From assembly GCA_023333565.1 (NCBI GenBank), contig JAJKFH010002273.1, forward strand, positions 806,001 through 870,000: a DNA stretch of 64,000 bases, given 5' to 3'. A model generated the notes under the pieces. It searched no databases, had not been told where the DNA came from, and saw nothing but the letters and a program-made list of their open reading frames with translations. A program made the position numbers and the translations under genes. This DNA comes from Puffinus mauretanicus (lineage: Eukaryota > Chordata > Aves > Procellariiformes > Procellariidae). Positions within the stretch are counted from its first letter, which is position 1. Each line of letters begins with the position of its first letter. This document shows, in pieces, positions 1-14,809 of the stretch.

Positions 1-1740
1 TGGTCCCAGAAACACTTCAGCAGTCATGGTGTCTTGCAGCAACACAAGTGTGTTTATTTTTCTATTTACAGGAAAGTAAAAAAAAAAACAACTTCGGGGC
101 AATTAATTAATGAGGAAAAAAAAACAGAAGAACTGTGTAAGGTATGTTTATGAAGTGAAAGGAAGAAGAAGATGATCAAAGTGTTTATTTTTTGTTTTCC
201 ATTGCTTCAAAATTTTTTTGGGAAAAAATGGAGGTAGACAAGAGAAAGACATCATTGAAATGGTTCCAGAGAAAAGATTAGAAATACAGATGGGAGAAAT
301 TATGTAGCTTGTTTTCTAAAACCACCAGCTTGATTAATCTTTTGAAGAGTATATTTTCATGGTCATTAACACAACTTCATGTTTTCTGTTTAAGAAGGAG
401 AGAGTAGTACTCTGCAAAGAGCAGAACAGAGAATCTTCATCAAAATAATTTTCTGTTGGGAAATGAGGTTTGAAAATCAATACACTACAAAAGTACAAAG
501 CATGATTTCCTTATTGGGAGCAGATTTTGTTTCTCACACCTTAAGGTTGTCCTAATCTTTTCTATCAGTTTTTCCACTTTCTTCTTTCACTTCTTTTGTT
601 TCAGTGTCTGTTTTCCTTTTTTCTTATATGCATATTTTTCCATTCCTTTTAAAAAATCAAATTCTATGATAATTTGCATATCCAATGGATAGCAAATATT
701 TATACTAGATCCTGAATAATATTAAACACATTTGGGTTGCCTTAAATGTTCACAGTATTATCTTTATTTGAGCAAAATGTGTCTCTATGAGCCTTGTGCT
801 AAGCATGATAGAAACACACTAAAAATGCAGGTATGCTTTTTTTTTACCATATTTTTCAATTTTGAACTGTAAATGAAATGAAGTCAATAAGAGGACTCTA
901 GCAAGTAGATAAAACGTTCTCATTTGTGTGATTACATATGTATATATGATTGTGTGAAATTTTGCTTCTGAGGCTAAAATGTCACTCTTGGATTTGCAGG
1001 CTACTATACCCTTAAAAAGCTAGCTGTAATCTGTATTGGCAGACAAGTGCCAGAAGACACGGTTCTTTTCCCAGCCTGTTATTGGCAAGGACTCTTCCTG
1101 CCTTACACAGACACACATACGTAAACCCTAAACCTAACACCACTGACAACAAAATCTGGTAAATCTTATTTCACTTATTGTTGCTTTGAAATATGCCTAT
1201 GACACAGGTGCTGGCCAGCGCACAGATTTTAAATAGCTGCCTCAAATCTTTGCATCTCACCTTTCTACAGTATCAACATATATTCCTTACCACTTAACTC
1301 GCTAGCATCTAAATATAATCCCTAAAGGAAATGAAATGAAATGAGTTTGATGAATCATTGTGACAATTACTTCCTGCCCTTGACAGTTAAGAGGATGATG
1401 ATTTTAGAAAACATTGGATTTGTGATACTAAGTCTATATTTGTTTGGAGACAAGTTGTTAGAGTGATATAATGAATCTACTTCCTACTCATTGCTTGAAT
1501 GTGTAAGAAACCAAATTTTAAAGGAATAGCAGTGAGAGCTTCATTATGTGGCAGTTACTGCATTTCTGACAGCAAATGAAGACGTGGGAGGGGACAGCAT
1601 GTAGCCCACTTCCCAAGCAAGGTTCTGGATGAAGGTGCCCAGGTGGGTCAGTAACTACTAACAGCTGCCCCTGTCCTTCCTGATAGCAGTTCCCTGAGGT
1701 TTCTAGCCACTCCAAAAAGGCTCAAGGCTTCTTAACAGTT
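1..1740. other. AT-rich noncoding DNA
   Basis: I see no gene here. The sequence is AT-rich with short poly(A) and poly(T) tracts and stop codons in all frames. A short (AAATG)-like run lies near 1328-1345. The only reading frame over 60 codons (minus strand, 1518-1715) has no recognisable motif. No repeat family was recognised by eye. Confidence 0.7.
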
Positions 1741-1937
1741 CTGCAGAATTGCTTAATCCTCAGAATCCCTTGTCACCCTTTTCAAAAGGTTGACAGGTTC
1801 TAGTCAGAGACCCTCCCAGCCCTCCTCTCACCCGCTCCAAGGCTTGACTACTAATCAAGACATGCTTCCTGTGCGTAATTTGCTTTCTAACTATCCACTC
1901 CAAATCTCTTCCTACCTCAGAGCCTTCAGCTCTCATG

Positions 1938-2111
1938 TCAGAGCTGGGCCATTGACTCATTGCTGAGCTCAAAGTTGTCCACTTGGATGTTTGGTGCCAG
2001 AACCCAATACTGAACCGGTTGCACATCCATGTGATCCTCACAGTTGCCACGGACAGTGGAGTTCACCATCTCTCTCAGAGCCATCCCTGTTTCTAATTCT
2101 TGGGTATACAC
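1938..2111 (-). CDS. Possible terminal coding exon, unidentified protein
   Basis: I do not recognise this protein and give it low confidence. On the minus strand a pyrimidine-rich tract (about 2118-2140, with a run of eight T) is followed by an AAG acceptor-like trinucleotide. An open frame of 57 codons then runs to TGA at 1938-1940. The peptide starts VYTQELETG, has one N-glycosylation sequon (NST) and a cysteine close after it, and contains YWVLAPN. Its composition is balanced, unlike the low-complexity shadow frames nearby, which is why it is kept. AAG is a weaker acceptor than CAG or TAG, and no upstream partner exon was found. A 57-codon open frame occurs by chance fairly often, so it may also be a pseudogene piece or noise. 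Confidence 0.2.
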   Translation of the reverse strand: MYTQELETGMALREMVNSTVRGNCEDHMDVQPVQYWVLAPNIQVDNFELSNESMAQL

Positions 2112-2640
2112 CTTGATTGGAAAAAAAACACACAAACCAAAACCTGACTGGGGTCAAAATAAAAAGGAGCAAAACTAGGACCATGGTAGCACTATCCCGG
2201 AGCATCGGTGTTCTGCTACATGTATCATCAACCTTTTTTCCTTCTCTTTCCCTGAGCAGCCCAAGTCCTGTCCTCCGTAGCCTTCTTCCTGCAGGGATGA
2301 CAATGGAGACCACCTTTTTCTGCCGTGGTGAGGTCCTCCAAAAGAGTTCCACCAAGGCTACAGAAGCAAGTCATTCAAGGTAACAGGTTTCATGGATGCT
2401 GATTTTGAACTGCCAATCTAGAGCTGTAAATCTTTGCTCAGCACCCTCACTCAGTCTCTCACAGCACATTATTTCCTCTTTTATCCAGAACCCCCGTCCA
2501 CAGAGGACTCTAGTTTCAAACTGTTCCCTCCTGCTGGGATGCAATTTCTGATCCACTATGGCCAGATCAGAGGAGTGCTTCTCAAATCCATCTATTGTCT
2601 CTTGTCTCCAAGAAGATACATATTTTTACTTGAATAGAAA

Positions 2641-5600
2641 GATAAAGATGATGATCTTTCAGGACTAACAAGCACACCACCCCCCCGGTATTAGAAGATA
2701 ATTAAAGTTCTATAGTGATTCAGTTTTACAGGAGGAAAACTATACGAACTGCTGTTTCACCAGTCTAGCGGCACCTCCATTAGAGAAGACTTCAGTTGCA
2801 AAGGTCAAAAAAAAAGATAAATGCGATATTGCACGTGATCAACAGACTCTCATCTCATGGCTATTCCACAGAGCATGTCCACCATTGAACACTGGAGTTA
2901 TGAATTTAGTTAAATACAAACAAAAACTTCAATATGAATGACTTTATTTTAGAACATAACTTCTAAGTTAATATAATATATAACTGTGACTTAAATTCCT
3001 AGGAACGATATTATAATGTTTTACCAAAGATACAGTTTTGTGCTTTACTTAGTTGCAGAAGATAAATATTAAGTAGAAATATTTGATCTGGGTACAAAAC
3101 ATTGGTCTGTTTGAAGATTACTTGATGTTGATTGAATTTTCAGTAGCTAGTGATCGTGGTAGTGTTATCATATTGTAAGTTTCTGACATAATTTAAAGTA
3201 ATTCAGAAAGCATTAACCCCATGTACTATCCATTGTTTAGCTTTGAAACATTACATGTTATATGTTTATTTAATGTCCTTCATGTTTAAAAAGAGAAGGA
3301 GTTTCTAATCTAAATTAAAAAGAAACCATTTTTTCAAGGTAAGATTATTCTGCAAAATCCTCACTTTCCTTCCTGGGAGCTCACAGTTTTAGCACGAGCT
3401 TATAGAAAGACTAAAGTGAAGTACACCACCTTCTTTACAAAATGAACAAGAGGTTCCTAAGCCAAGTTCCCATTATATACAGAGAACAGCTATACAAATT
3501 GATGTCTTTGGGGTCTTATTGCTGGAGAAGAGTTAAATAGTTTGAGATTTAATTGCTGCACAGACAGAAAAAAGACCCTGTATTATGCTATCAGTGGCAG
3601 GTGTGCCCCTTTATTGTAATTTGTGCCACTGGGTTTTAAAAAATTCACATCTCTAGTGTTAGCATAATCTGAACATTTCTGCATCCATGTTTATTCATAA
3701 GCTTTTACCTGGCTGTATAGTTGCTAAAAGGAATGAAAGTGTTCTCATTTCCACCATTCTCATACCAGTGTATCTTCAATGAATTCAAGTTTTAGGTAAT
3801 TTTATACTAGACAGACTGAGAGGAGGATCAATTAAATGACTAAAAAATGAAACCTTATTTCCCAAGGGACAAAGAATTATCCCATCAATTAGTTTAAAAG
3901 ATCACTGAAGACATCTCGTCCTAATGTATACAAAGAAAATTATCCTTTCATACACATAATTCTTCTGCTTAATATTATGTAATCAAAATTGGCACTACAG
4001 CTATTACATTTATGATAACTGATTTCTAGGTTTTCCTTAAGATCTTCAGATACACATCCACATGCCAGAGATTTCTACCTGTGTAGCCCTCACACCATTT
4101 CACCTGCATGTCTGAAAACTACTGGTGCTTTAAAATAAATAATCAGAAACTTGCATTTTAATTTATAGGCAGGTCCCGCTCTGTATTTAGTTGAATATTT
4201 TGATTTGTTTTTTAGATTGACATACACATCTTCAACTGTTCTCTGATTCAGAAGGTAAGAAAGGGCTGATTAACAGGAATAGGGGGATTGTTTAGTTTGT
4301 ACTGTTGGTTAGATTTGAAGAAGTACTGATCAGCTGTAACTTTGCAATAAGTCCTAATTTATATTCTGTTCTGTTCCTGTTTAGGTAATAGAAAAATTTT
4401 TGTGGTTATTTTGTGGAGGCATCAAAACTGTGTGAGAAACTTTCTTGTTAAGTTTTGTTTGTTTTTTAGTAATATTTAAATTTGGAATCATAGTGTATGA
4501 TTTCAGTGTAGCTTTTATGAATGAGTGATTTTATAAATTGTCAGCTGCTTATCAGAACAATGAGAAGAAAATACAAAAAAAACCAAACAAATAAAAATAA
4601 TTTTAAAAGAAGCTGTAAAGGATGCAGGATGCTTTCATTCACCTTCAGCTAGTACTAGTCAATACTGAACAGAGCAATTCGGGATTTTTATTTCTTTCTA
4701 TTTATTTATTTCTGAGCTATTTTTAACTTGCATGCACTTTACTTTACCACATGGCCACCCAGACACGAGGAGGGGGGACAGGGAGGTCGTAAGGGCAAGT
4801 GGCAGCAGCTGAGAGGTATCAGGGACTGCTTCTCTTGGTTTCAATCCTTTTGTATAATGTACGGGAAACCAGTCTTAGTAGAGTGCTGTTAGTAAGAAAA
4901 AGTACCTCTCAGAACTGTGCTCTTTATATCAATTCTGAGTAGTTTGGTTCATCCTGTGGCTGTTTTAATATTTAAATTTAGACAAATGTTTTTAAAATAC
5001 TTCTATTTCACTAAACCAAGTTACTGAATCAGTTACAGAGCTGCTGACCTCCTCATGCCTTATTTCAGGTATCCATTATTTAAAAAGTCTTTAATCTGCA
5101 AACTAGCTTATATAGTTATAAATGTTTTCCATTAATTTTCTTTTCCCTTGTGTGTGGAATAGGAAGGACATATCATTTGTGGAAAACCTAGACAATTTCA
5201 AGGCCTCAACATTCCAACAACTATTTATTGATTGAAAACTCTTACTAAATACTTAATGAGATATTTGCTTATAAAATACAATTCCATTTTATGCAGCTCA
5301 GTGTCAGTAATGCTTCAGTCCTTTTTTGTTTGTTTGTTGGGGTTGTTTTTGTTACAATTCATGTCTGAGCTGTAAAAGCTGAAGATGTAATCAGGTCAAC
5401 ATCTACATTACCTCTACAGTCTTCTGTTATACATCCATACAAATCAGCAAATAGAAGTTAATCCTCCAGTTGTGTTGGGAATTAATGAACATAGCTTTTT
5501 AGACCCATGTCAAATAAATCTCGATGGGTAAGTGAGATCTCAAAAAAAAGGTAGTCATTAAATGGAGCTACGATATTGAGTATCATTGGAGTTTCTACTT

Positions 5601-8600
5601 CTCATAGATATGTGTAGCACAGACAACATTGGGAGAGCAAATTATGTTTTGAACTCTGCAAAGAATAATCAAAATCAGCTTACTCTGATGCTAACTTCCC
5701 TTCAGCAAGGAGAGCTCAAAACAGGCAAGAGAAAACAGATATGAATATCTGTGTGTCTATGTACTCATACACAAGTTCAAACTGTGTATATATATTATAT
5801 TTTTAAACGATAGAGAAATTGAAGCTAAAATACGTGGTCAGCTAATCATTTTATAAAAAGCTTTTAACTGGATTAATATTGAAGATTTTGATTCTTCATA
5901 GCTTTTTCAATGTAGAATTGAACATATAATTGCATACAGTTAAGAATTCACCAGAATTATTTACTCCATCATATAATCTAAATATTTAATTTCAGATGTA
6001 ATAAATTAAAGCTATATTTGATTGTGGATTTTGACCACTTTTGCAACAAATGAATCATTTCTTAATTAATTTCTAATAAAACAGATAGTAATATTTTGTG
6101 ATCATGGTTTCTTAGTAATAAGATTTCATCTTAAAAGGTAATTTGTCATTTTAGATTTTTCTTTATTGGGATATTCTTGACAGTTTGAATTCTCTACAAG
6201 AGACATGAAAAGTTGTAAAATGGATTAAAATCACTGATGTTTTCATTTTCCTGATTTTTTTTAATGTAATTTACTTTTCTTCTTTTTTATAGTATAACGA
6301 TTTGTTACAACTATAATGAAGCAGAACTTCCGTTACACTGTCTTTAATTCATATTATTTATTTTGTTGAATTTTGCATGGGTAACTGTTTTTACAGAAAG
6401 GAAAATGAAAAGTAAGCTATATCCATTTTACCTGTCTATAGAGCATACTGGAAGACCAAACACTGGAATATAGAATTTGTGAAACAGGGTGCACAAAAAT
6501 AGAAAAATAGTTTTGCATACCATATTCTGGGGTAGAATTCAGAAAATTTTGCATGCAGAAAAAAAAGATAATTCTTTTTTTTACTTCACTTAAGTCCAGA
6601 AGTACAAAGAACTGCAGCCTAAACTCAGTCTTCACCTGAGTTTTTCTCCTTTAATGTATGTTCACCCATTGCTGGTGCTGTCACAGTATACGCAGTCTTT
6701 ATGCCTTGTAAGAGCTGCTTTGAGAAGAAGCTAAAGGAGATGTTTCAATTTTTGAGTACAAGCTTTGTGGAAAAAAGGCATGGTAATGTCCCATTCCACC
6801 GTGGAGGCACATCGAGATACCATTCAGCACCTCATTTTGAAGACAGCTTCTAAGTTACTTTGAAGTAACTCATGGGATGCAGTAGAAAAGGATAACAGGA
6901 AACGCCACAGAAAAGGGGAGCAGTTAGTGTAGTGAGGGTCAACTGTGCAATTTAGCACTGTCAGAAGCTGCACTCTTGTAAAGGTTCCTACTTCACAGTA
7001 GAGGTATGACACAGCATCATTCTCCAGTGTGAAATTATCATTGGGACTTAAATGATTCACGGGTAGCCTTGAGGAGGAAGAAAGAGATTAGAAATTAGTC
7101 CTGATATTCCTGAATAATAATTTGTAAAGAGTTATGGAAATGTCATTGGAGAAAAATATGGTATTCAAAGTTGCAGCTGCTTTACCCTTTATTCTTAGGC
7201 AGACAATAACTCAGGAGCAAGTAGGGCACTAGTTTCCATTTAAAGTTACTATTAAATAAGGTAGGTGTAGCTGACCATTAATGTAAAAAGGAAGATGAGC
7301 AGCAATATGTTATTGAGGAAATTCTGTCTTTACAGAAGGCATTTCTACTATTGTTATCTTAAAATGCAAGTCCTGCAAATCCCACAGAGATTCAAGCGCA
7401 GAACAATTCTGTCCTTTCACCAGAATACTTTTTTCATAGTTGGTATACAAAACGTTCCTGTATGGAAAGATCTAAATGGTCTTTTGTATGTTTTAAAAGT
7501 CCTTTTTTTTTAATCTGTTGTGGTTCCTCCTGTCAACAGCTGATCACTTCGTCACAGCTATTCTCTAATACCCATTCCTTGCCTTGTTTTCAAAACTATA
7601 AAAAAAGACATCATCCAGTTACAAAAATGACTGCAGAAAATATACCATAATCCTATGCTAAAGTTAATTAAACATTTTTACGTAAGGTTAGAGTGACCTT
7701 CAGCACCCACAACATCCATTAGCAATTGAGGATGAAAGAAAGTCCATAGAATAATCTGATTTTTGCTAATGTTAGCTTTTTTGCTTTCTTAGACCATCAT
7801 TGTTCATTAATCTTTGACAATAAGATCAACAGCAGCTTAAATGCTTTTTGGCTTTTGGGAAATCATCTTTTTTTTCCTTTTTTTTTTTCCCCCCCTTGAT
7901 AATTTTTGCTACTGCAAATGAAATTTAGCCTTTATTTCCTTATGTCAATAGTAATCAATACTTAATTCAAAGTTTATGATCATCTTAGTGTTTTTTATGT
8001 TGCTAGAATTGGATGCAAAATGTAAAGAAACTTCATTGTTTGAAACCAATTGAAAAGTGCTGAATAAATAACTCTGGTGAATAAAGACTTTTTACCAGAA
8101 GATCTTGGGAAGTAAAAAGGCAGCAGGACTCCAAATTGCTTTGTTATATCCAACCAATATTCTTCAGTTCGGGTACATGCAACCGTATGAACTGAAAATT
8201 TTGTATATCCTTGAAAGAATACTATTAAAAAATCTGCTATAAAAGCAAGTGAGAGAGAAAGTTTGTGGCATGGATGATTTTCCATTGTGAACTGAACTTT
8301 TTAAAGTGGCCAAGCTGATGACTTCATTGTGTTGTATTTATTATAATAATATTACTAGATAGTGCTTATTATAATAAATATTTATTACATGATCTTTAGG
8401 CAAACTCTTTACTACTCCGGCATACTGCGTGATGGCAACAGTCATCCATGAACCACAATGGAAGAGGGTCACTGTGATGGTCTCTTTTCTCACTGGAGCT
8501 AAGCAAATAATTTATGGAAAATAATGCATTCTCCAATCTTTACTTCTCTTTCTGATTATCAATGTCAGTTGAGCGGATCATGATTTTTTGGCATATTTGT

Positions 8601-9060
8601 TACTCTAAATTCTTGCACAGATTATCGGTCATTGTGGTTGAAAGATGTCTGTCATTCATTTCTGTCATTCACAGCATGGAGTTTCAATCCTTAATTTTGT
8701 TTGGAAAATTTTGTTCCTATTATGGAATAGGAATAAATGTTTTTTAAAAGTCTTGGGAAAATAGGAGTGCATATAATTCAATATTTTGCTCACTTTGATA
8801 TTTGAGGAAGGCAAAGTTGTGATGTTTGCTTACTTGAAGCTTTTGAAAGTGCCCAAAGCATGATCTTTCCTTTTTCTTTTGTTCAAATGTCCTGAAAGTT
8901 TCTATATTGAGCCACTACCCACATACATTGTGTTTTTTTCACTGGGACCCAGTGCCACCTGAGATTTGCTAGGGGAAAGAAGGTGAGGAGGTCTGGAGGA
9001 ATACAGACCATAAAGTGGTTTGCCGCAAATTCAAATTTCACTGAAAATTATTCACAAAAG
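2641..9060. other. AT-rich noncoding DNA
   Basis: No gene is supported. The stretch is AT-rich with many homopolymer runs, including T- and C-runs at about 7868-7897, and TTTG/TGTT-rich patches such as 5323-5350. The minus-strand frames at 6417-6635, 6824-7060 and 7995-8285 show no domain, no codon bias and no linked exons, so they are treated as chance openings. Confidence 0.7.
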
Positions 9061-9194
9061 AAGTGATTCAAGCTAGCGGGACAAAACACATGGAATCAGG
9101 AAGAAATATTTTATTTCTCTAGCGCACATTTGAAAGACGAGATAAATCTAAAATATCACACTAAATATTTCCCAAGCAGACCTTGGGTTTCTCT

Positions 9195-9212
9195 TTGGTT
9201 GGTTGGTTGGTT
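9195..9212. repeat. (TTGG)n microsatellite, about 4.5 units
   Basis: Four perfect TTGG units plus TT can be read directly, followed by a T-run. A similar shorter TTGG run occurs near 32309-32322. Confidence 0.9.
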
Positions 9213-11994
9213 TTATGCTTTGTATGTGTTTGGTTCTGCCATTTTTCTTGACTACATTAGCTTCCAGAAAGCTTCAGGGTCCTGCTGTGCTAATGCAAAG
9301 TCCAGAAGTAGAAGGAGCCCTGTGCGATAGCTGCGCAAGGAGCGAATGGTTCCTGCCTCAGAGAGCTCCCAGAGGAAGACTGAGGTATACAGTAGCAAGG
9401 AGAGTACCAGGAGTTACTTTGGTGTGGTGGAGACAAAGTCAAGACAGTGATAAAACTGAGAAAGTTAAGCAGAATTCTTGCTTTCCAATGTTTTTATGCT
9501 TAACTTTCTATGTGAATAATTGGAATGACAATGTCTGCCCTTCAAGCTCTTTGTTTGAAAATCAGTGTCTGAGATGTGCTGTAGGATGAATTCAATGCAA
9601 GGAACTGCCTTTCTTTTTTTCTTATCATATAAGCAGATATCTCAGCTTTCTGATAAAAATACTCACATTTAGATGTTTAAAACAGCCTGTGAAAATTGCC
9701 TAGTATTTGATGAATATAATAAAGTTTCCTTGGAATTCCTGTGAATAACCTTATTTGCTTGAGTATTCGTGTAAAACAATTATAAAAAGGAAACAATTAC
9801 AGAATGACTATTTTATTGATATGGAAATCTGTGAAAATTCTTATTGGAACATCACTGTTCTCGTATTTTGATTGCCTGTGGGTTTATCTAAGCAGTTTCT
9901 TTTTTAAAGAGACTTCTAGCATATTTAGTATTTAAAAACACTAGGTTGTAAAAAGAATAGAGTCGTAATTCTTTGATTATAAACATTATAGTGTCACAGA
10001 AGCTAGCAGAGCTATTCCTCTTTGCATCAGCTGAGAATCAAATATACACGTGAACCCTTGTTTGTCTCGAATGATGAGAGCAGACCTCTGAATATAGCAG
10101 GTAAGCAGGTCCACACTATGCAGTTAAGCTGCATGAATCTCAGTTTGCTTTGCTGGATCTACTTCCCATGTAACGTTTCTACTAGGCTTGACCATTCTGA
10201 CACTTTCTATACAAAAATCCAATAACAAAGTAAAATTTAATTTCCTGCTGCACTGAAGTAGTTTGCAAGGCCTTGAATTGTCTTTTGTGTCTATGGAACT
10301 TCTTACAGACCTAAATGTCTCATTTAGATTTGCTGTTTGTCATTCATGTACATTTATTTTAACTTGTTTCTGTAGACTATATATCTAGCACAATCCAGTT
10401 TTGATTTTTTTAATTTTTTTTTTAAAGTATAACAACATATTCAGTGTTACAGCTTAGGTTTTAAATTAGCTTAACTAAATATAAAGGAGGGAAAAAAAAA
10501 TTCTTGTTATATGGTACTTAATATCTTCTTGCCTCGTAAATTGTTACCTTGTTTTCCCTAAAACAAAAAATGTCTCTGCTGTCTGCAGTACATATGACAT
10601 GTCACTGGCAGCATAACCAGAGCATATGCCCTTTGTGCCTCCATAAGGGAGATGCTCCAAGGGCCATTTCTTCTCATTCAGTAGTGAGCTCTATGAAAAT
10701 ACTGCTAATTATTGCTGACCTAGTTTGTGACACTATGAATTCAATCACACACTTTCAAGCATAAACTGAGCAACAAGCTAGTCCCTTGTTATATCATTAC
10801 ATATCTTACCCTCCTCTCTGGGACACTGGGGGAGACGATTAAAGCCATAACACATTTGGAAGTCATTGTGTGTGACCTATGAACCTTGTAGTTAATCTCA
10901 GTTGTCTGAGGAGCAACGAAAAACCTCTCATAATCTGTATTTTTTTTAGCTGGTATCATTTGTGCTAACACACTATACACAATATTTTCTGCTCTTTGAC
11001 TCTGGAGAAAAAGGTCTATGAGGAGAAAGAGACAGAGAAGACAGTATTATAAAACTCATCAGTCAATATAACTTCCGTTGCCCAGGCAAGCAGTGGGTAT
11101 CATCAATAGTAAATGCTGCTAATCATTAATTTTCTTTGTCACAAGACTATATATTGGATTTTTCACTAGTCTTTCCATAGCTGTTGCATAAACAATACAA
11201 AGCACTCTTGTTTTTCCCCCTCCCTGGTTTTAAAAGAGATCTACTAATTAGATAATTTGTGGTATTAGGGCAAGTCAGGGGATTTTTCATTCCTTGAAAA
11301 AAAAGACAGCTCTTTTGCAATCTCTGCGTCCTTGGAGACTGTTGAGAAGGTTATTCCTTATCAGTTTAGCAGTTTTTCAAATGCTTAGAGCAGGGTTTGG
11401 GGTTTTTAAATTTTACTATTAAATTATAATCTTCTTCTGTCTTTTCTATATTAGAATTGTATTATATCCTTTTTGTTCATATTTTTCAGTGGTTGAGGTT
11501 ATCATTATGCTATTGCAAAACAACATGTAATATCATTGATTATCAAATCATGCATGAAAATATAAAGCTTACTTTGTTCTTCTTTAAAAGGTATTTTGAG
11601 ACCGTATGAGCCCTGACTGATGTTTGGTAGCATTCTTTCTGATCAGACTGGTTAATTTCAGTAGGGACACCTGATGACGGAAATCAACAGAAGGTTCAAA
11701 ACCTGGATTTTATAACTATAGCTGGCATTTTACTCCAAGCAAAAAATAGCTTCATATGGCTAGACTTCCCCTAGACACATTATACTGTAACATGAATGAT
11801 CTTGCTCTAACTTACTGACAAAATCGATAAGCTCAAGCCTTAAACACGCAATGAATTTTTTTCCACTTAATTTTAATTTTTTTTTGAAGGTAAGGGAATG
11901 TTGGTTGCCCAGCTGCACTTTGTATTCAGTTGGGAAGTTTGGGTTGAATATGTCAAAGCAGACACACAAAGACACGCACAAACACTAAAAGCAC

Positions 11995-12072
11995 ACTTAT
12001 ATATAAAATATACATTCATAGTATATATACATATATATGTCAATATATAGTAGCATATATTTATTTATAACA
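11995..12072. repeat. AT-dinucleotide-rich low-complexity tract
   Basis: The stretch is dominated by interrupted TATA and ATATAT runs with a few C and G. It looks like a degenerate (AT)n microsatellite. It is preceded by a CA-rich patch at 11960-11990. Confidence 0.8.
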
Positions 12073-14792
12073 TGAAGTTTCATAAAGTCTTTGAGCTAGG
12101 TAGTGTTTGTCTTTCACAGAGGAGTAAAATGAAACACGTTTCATTAAGCAAATTTTTTTCAAAACTTACTTACAACAGATTTTGCTTGCCTCCAATTTGG
12201 GTGTCCAACATGAGATGCACCAGCTTTGATTTTTGGAATCGTCAAGAATATACAGCTTTTCTTGACTTTACATATAAAAAGGGTGCTCTCAAAAACCTAT
12301 GAAAGTCAGCATGAGGGAGATAGTTTCAAGAATACAGTGACAGCTTAGTCAATGTTGGTGACTTCAGATTGTAGTGTATTAATAGTAAAATTGTGACGAC
12401 CTCAGATTTCTGAGGTGAAATTTTAAATGTTCCATCTACAAGAAATTTGCGAAGAGACTATTTAACAATGTGGACTGTTGGTGATGATTTAATAAATGAT
12501 TCAAATTATTTCAGATTTTACTTGATCAAGTAATCTTCAAACAGAATTTTAAAAAATTACTGCTTTCCCATGAATGCTTTTGACAATGAGGTCTTATTAA
12601 AATATAAATGAAAAAAACTACGTTTGTTTTACTTATTGCATTTTAATACAATGAAAGCACACAAAATTTGTGCAGTTTACTTTTCTCATTTTGACCTAGT
12701 TTTGCCCAGGAATTCTGCCTTTCAGTCACTAGGGTCTTAAGATGGGGGACTAACCTCTTCCTGGTTCCTCTCTCCTCCTTTACTTCAGCAATTGCATGCA
12801 CTATCTTCAACAGCTCCCTATTGATCTCAAAATCTCCTGACTTTAGTACGAACAGGAATTCATAATCAGGTGCTTAATCAAGACTGTGCTTAGCACAGTC
12901 CCTAGCAAATTTCTATCAATATTTCTGTTCTTTTTGCATGAAATCATAATACAACATGACAAGGGCTAGATGGAACCTTCTGACACTAATACTAGTTCTG
13001 CTACCACTACCACCAAGAACCTTTATCCAAAAAATAAATTAAAAAAATGAAGATATCAATTTCATTTAAAGTAAACCTTATTCACCAGAAATATTCTCCC
13101 CTGCTTTCTCATTCCTCTGCAGCTGTTTGTATATTCTCCAGCACTGGTCTTGGTCCAAAACTAGGACTTACTGACTTCATGGTAACATGAATTAAATGAC
13201 TGGCCTTCTGTGTTACACAACTACAAAAAGAAAATGAATTCTTCCTCACACTTCATAATACACCTTCACATTCTTGGGGAGATTTTAGTGGGGACATGGT
13301 CTTTCAGCCTCTTAAAATACGTTCTTGGACAGTTAGGTTTGTGTTTGCCTAAGAATATCTATTTATTTTTTATACTGATTATCCCAGATCCCATTATGGT
13401 GTTTCTTTTAAGCAAATATATTAAGAGACTATTAACGCTCTCTGTCTCATCTCAAGGTTGTTATTTGACAAAGGATTCTAATAGTCAAACCTCTCCAATT
13501 ACAGCAAAAGTAGATTAAATGAATGGCCAGCTCTTCCATTTAAGAAATTAATTTAAAAAAAAAAAATAAAAATCTATGCGTTAGACAAAGTGCCACCCAC
13601 ATTCCGTTGTTTTGGGCTTTTTTACAGCTTGATCACTCATTTATATTGTCTTCTGATTGATTTGTCATTTACTGGCAGCTGAAGTATGTTTTCAGATCTT
13701 TTGCATAGATTTAATCTTGTGATGGAAATCACATGTTTGATTGACACTAATAATCATTGCTCTTTCAAGAATAGCTTTAAGCTTTTTAGCTTTAAATAAG
13801 TTTTGTTATTCTTTTAATTTATAATAAATTTAAGTGGTTTTGCATGAAAACAGACTCTACTGAAATTAATGTGTATAATAAGTTATTCTCTTGAAGCACA
13901 ACAATAAAATATTTTGCATTCAATATATGGGACAAAAATGCATTTAAAATAATTCCATTAATCTCTCTCCCTCTTACAAATAAACACAGCAATACAAATA
14001 CGATCAATATAAATATGCACGGTGCTAGAAAATTTTCTGCTTAACATACAATACATTCTAATGTACAATATGTTATAAAATTAACCCATAATTTAAGAAA
14101 AGAAAAATCTGATAATAAAGGCAGATTTTCTTCCTAAACCATATGGAGTTGCAGTTCCTTGATCTTATAAGTTACTAATAAATGAACAATTACTTTTGAA
14201 ATTTTCCACATCAGCTATACAATCTGAAAATAATTACATATTTTTTCTACACTTGGCAGAGAAAGTCCTAATTATGACTTTGCTAGAATTTGGATACACC
14301 TTATAATAATTTGTTTTCTTTCATTTTATTATCTTTTCTATAAGTCTGGTGTTCTGTAACATTACTATTCGTTTGCTATGGAAAGAGAAAAGGTTTCTTT
14401 ATTTCCCTCTTATTGATAAATAGCCTTTTTTTTTTTATGTATCTACTTCTCAGTCATGGTATCTGAGATGCCAGTCTGAAAGGATTCCCAAAGTTACTGT
14501 GCAAGAGATCCAATATCTATGATGTCCACACCACTGTAATTGTAAATGTAAAGCCTGAAAAGTTGAACACAAGCTCTCTTACCTGTGTGGTGAATTTGTT
14601 TTCACTAGCGTGAGACCCCTGTACCCCCACTGGGTCTGTTCCTGGATCTGCTGTGCATGTGCACAGGTACTGACCCCCAAACACCCTTATGCCAATCCTA
14701 GGACAGGGCTGGTATAAGGGGTTTCCTAATTATTTTTCTGATAGCGGCATGCCTACAATGATGTTTATATTCTTTTCACAATCCATAATATT

Positions 14793-14809
14793 AAAAAAAA
14801 AAAAAAAAA
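14793..14809. repeat. Poly(A) tract, 17 A
   Basis: An uninterrupted run of 17 A, read directly. No retrotransposed sequence was recognised upstream, so this is a simple repeat rather than a demonstrated retrocopy tail. Confidence 0.9.

Noticed and set aside
1118..1142. Telomere-like CCCTAAA/CCTAA words
   Set aside because: Only about two imperfect units are present. This is too short for an interstitial telomeric repeat and expected by chance.
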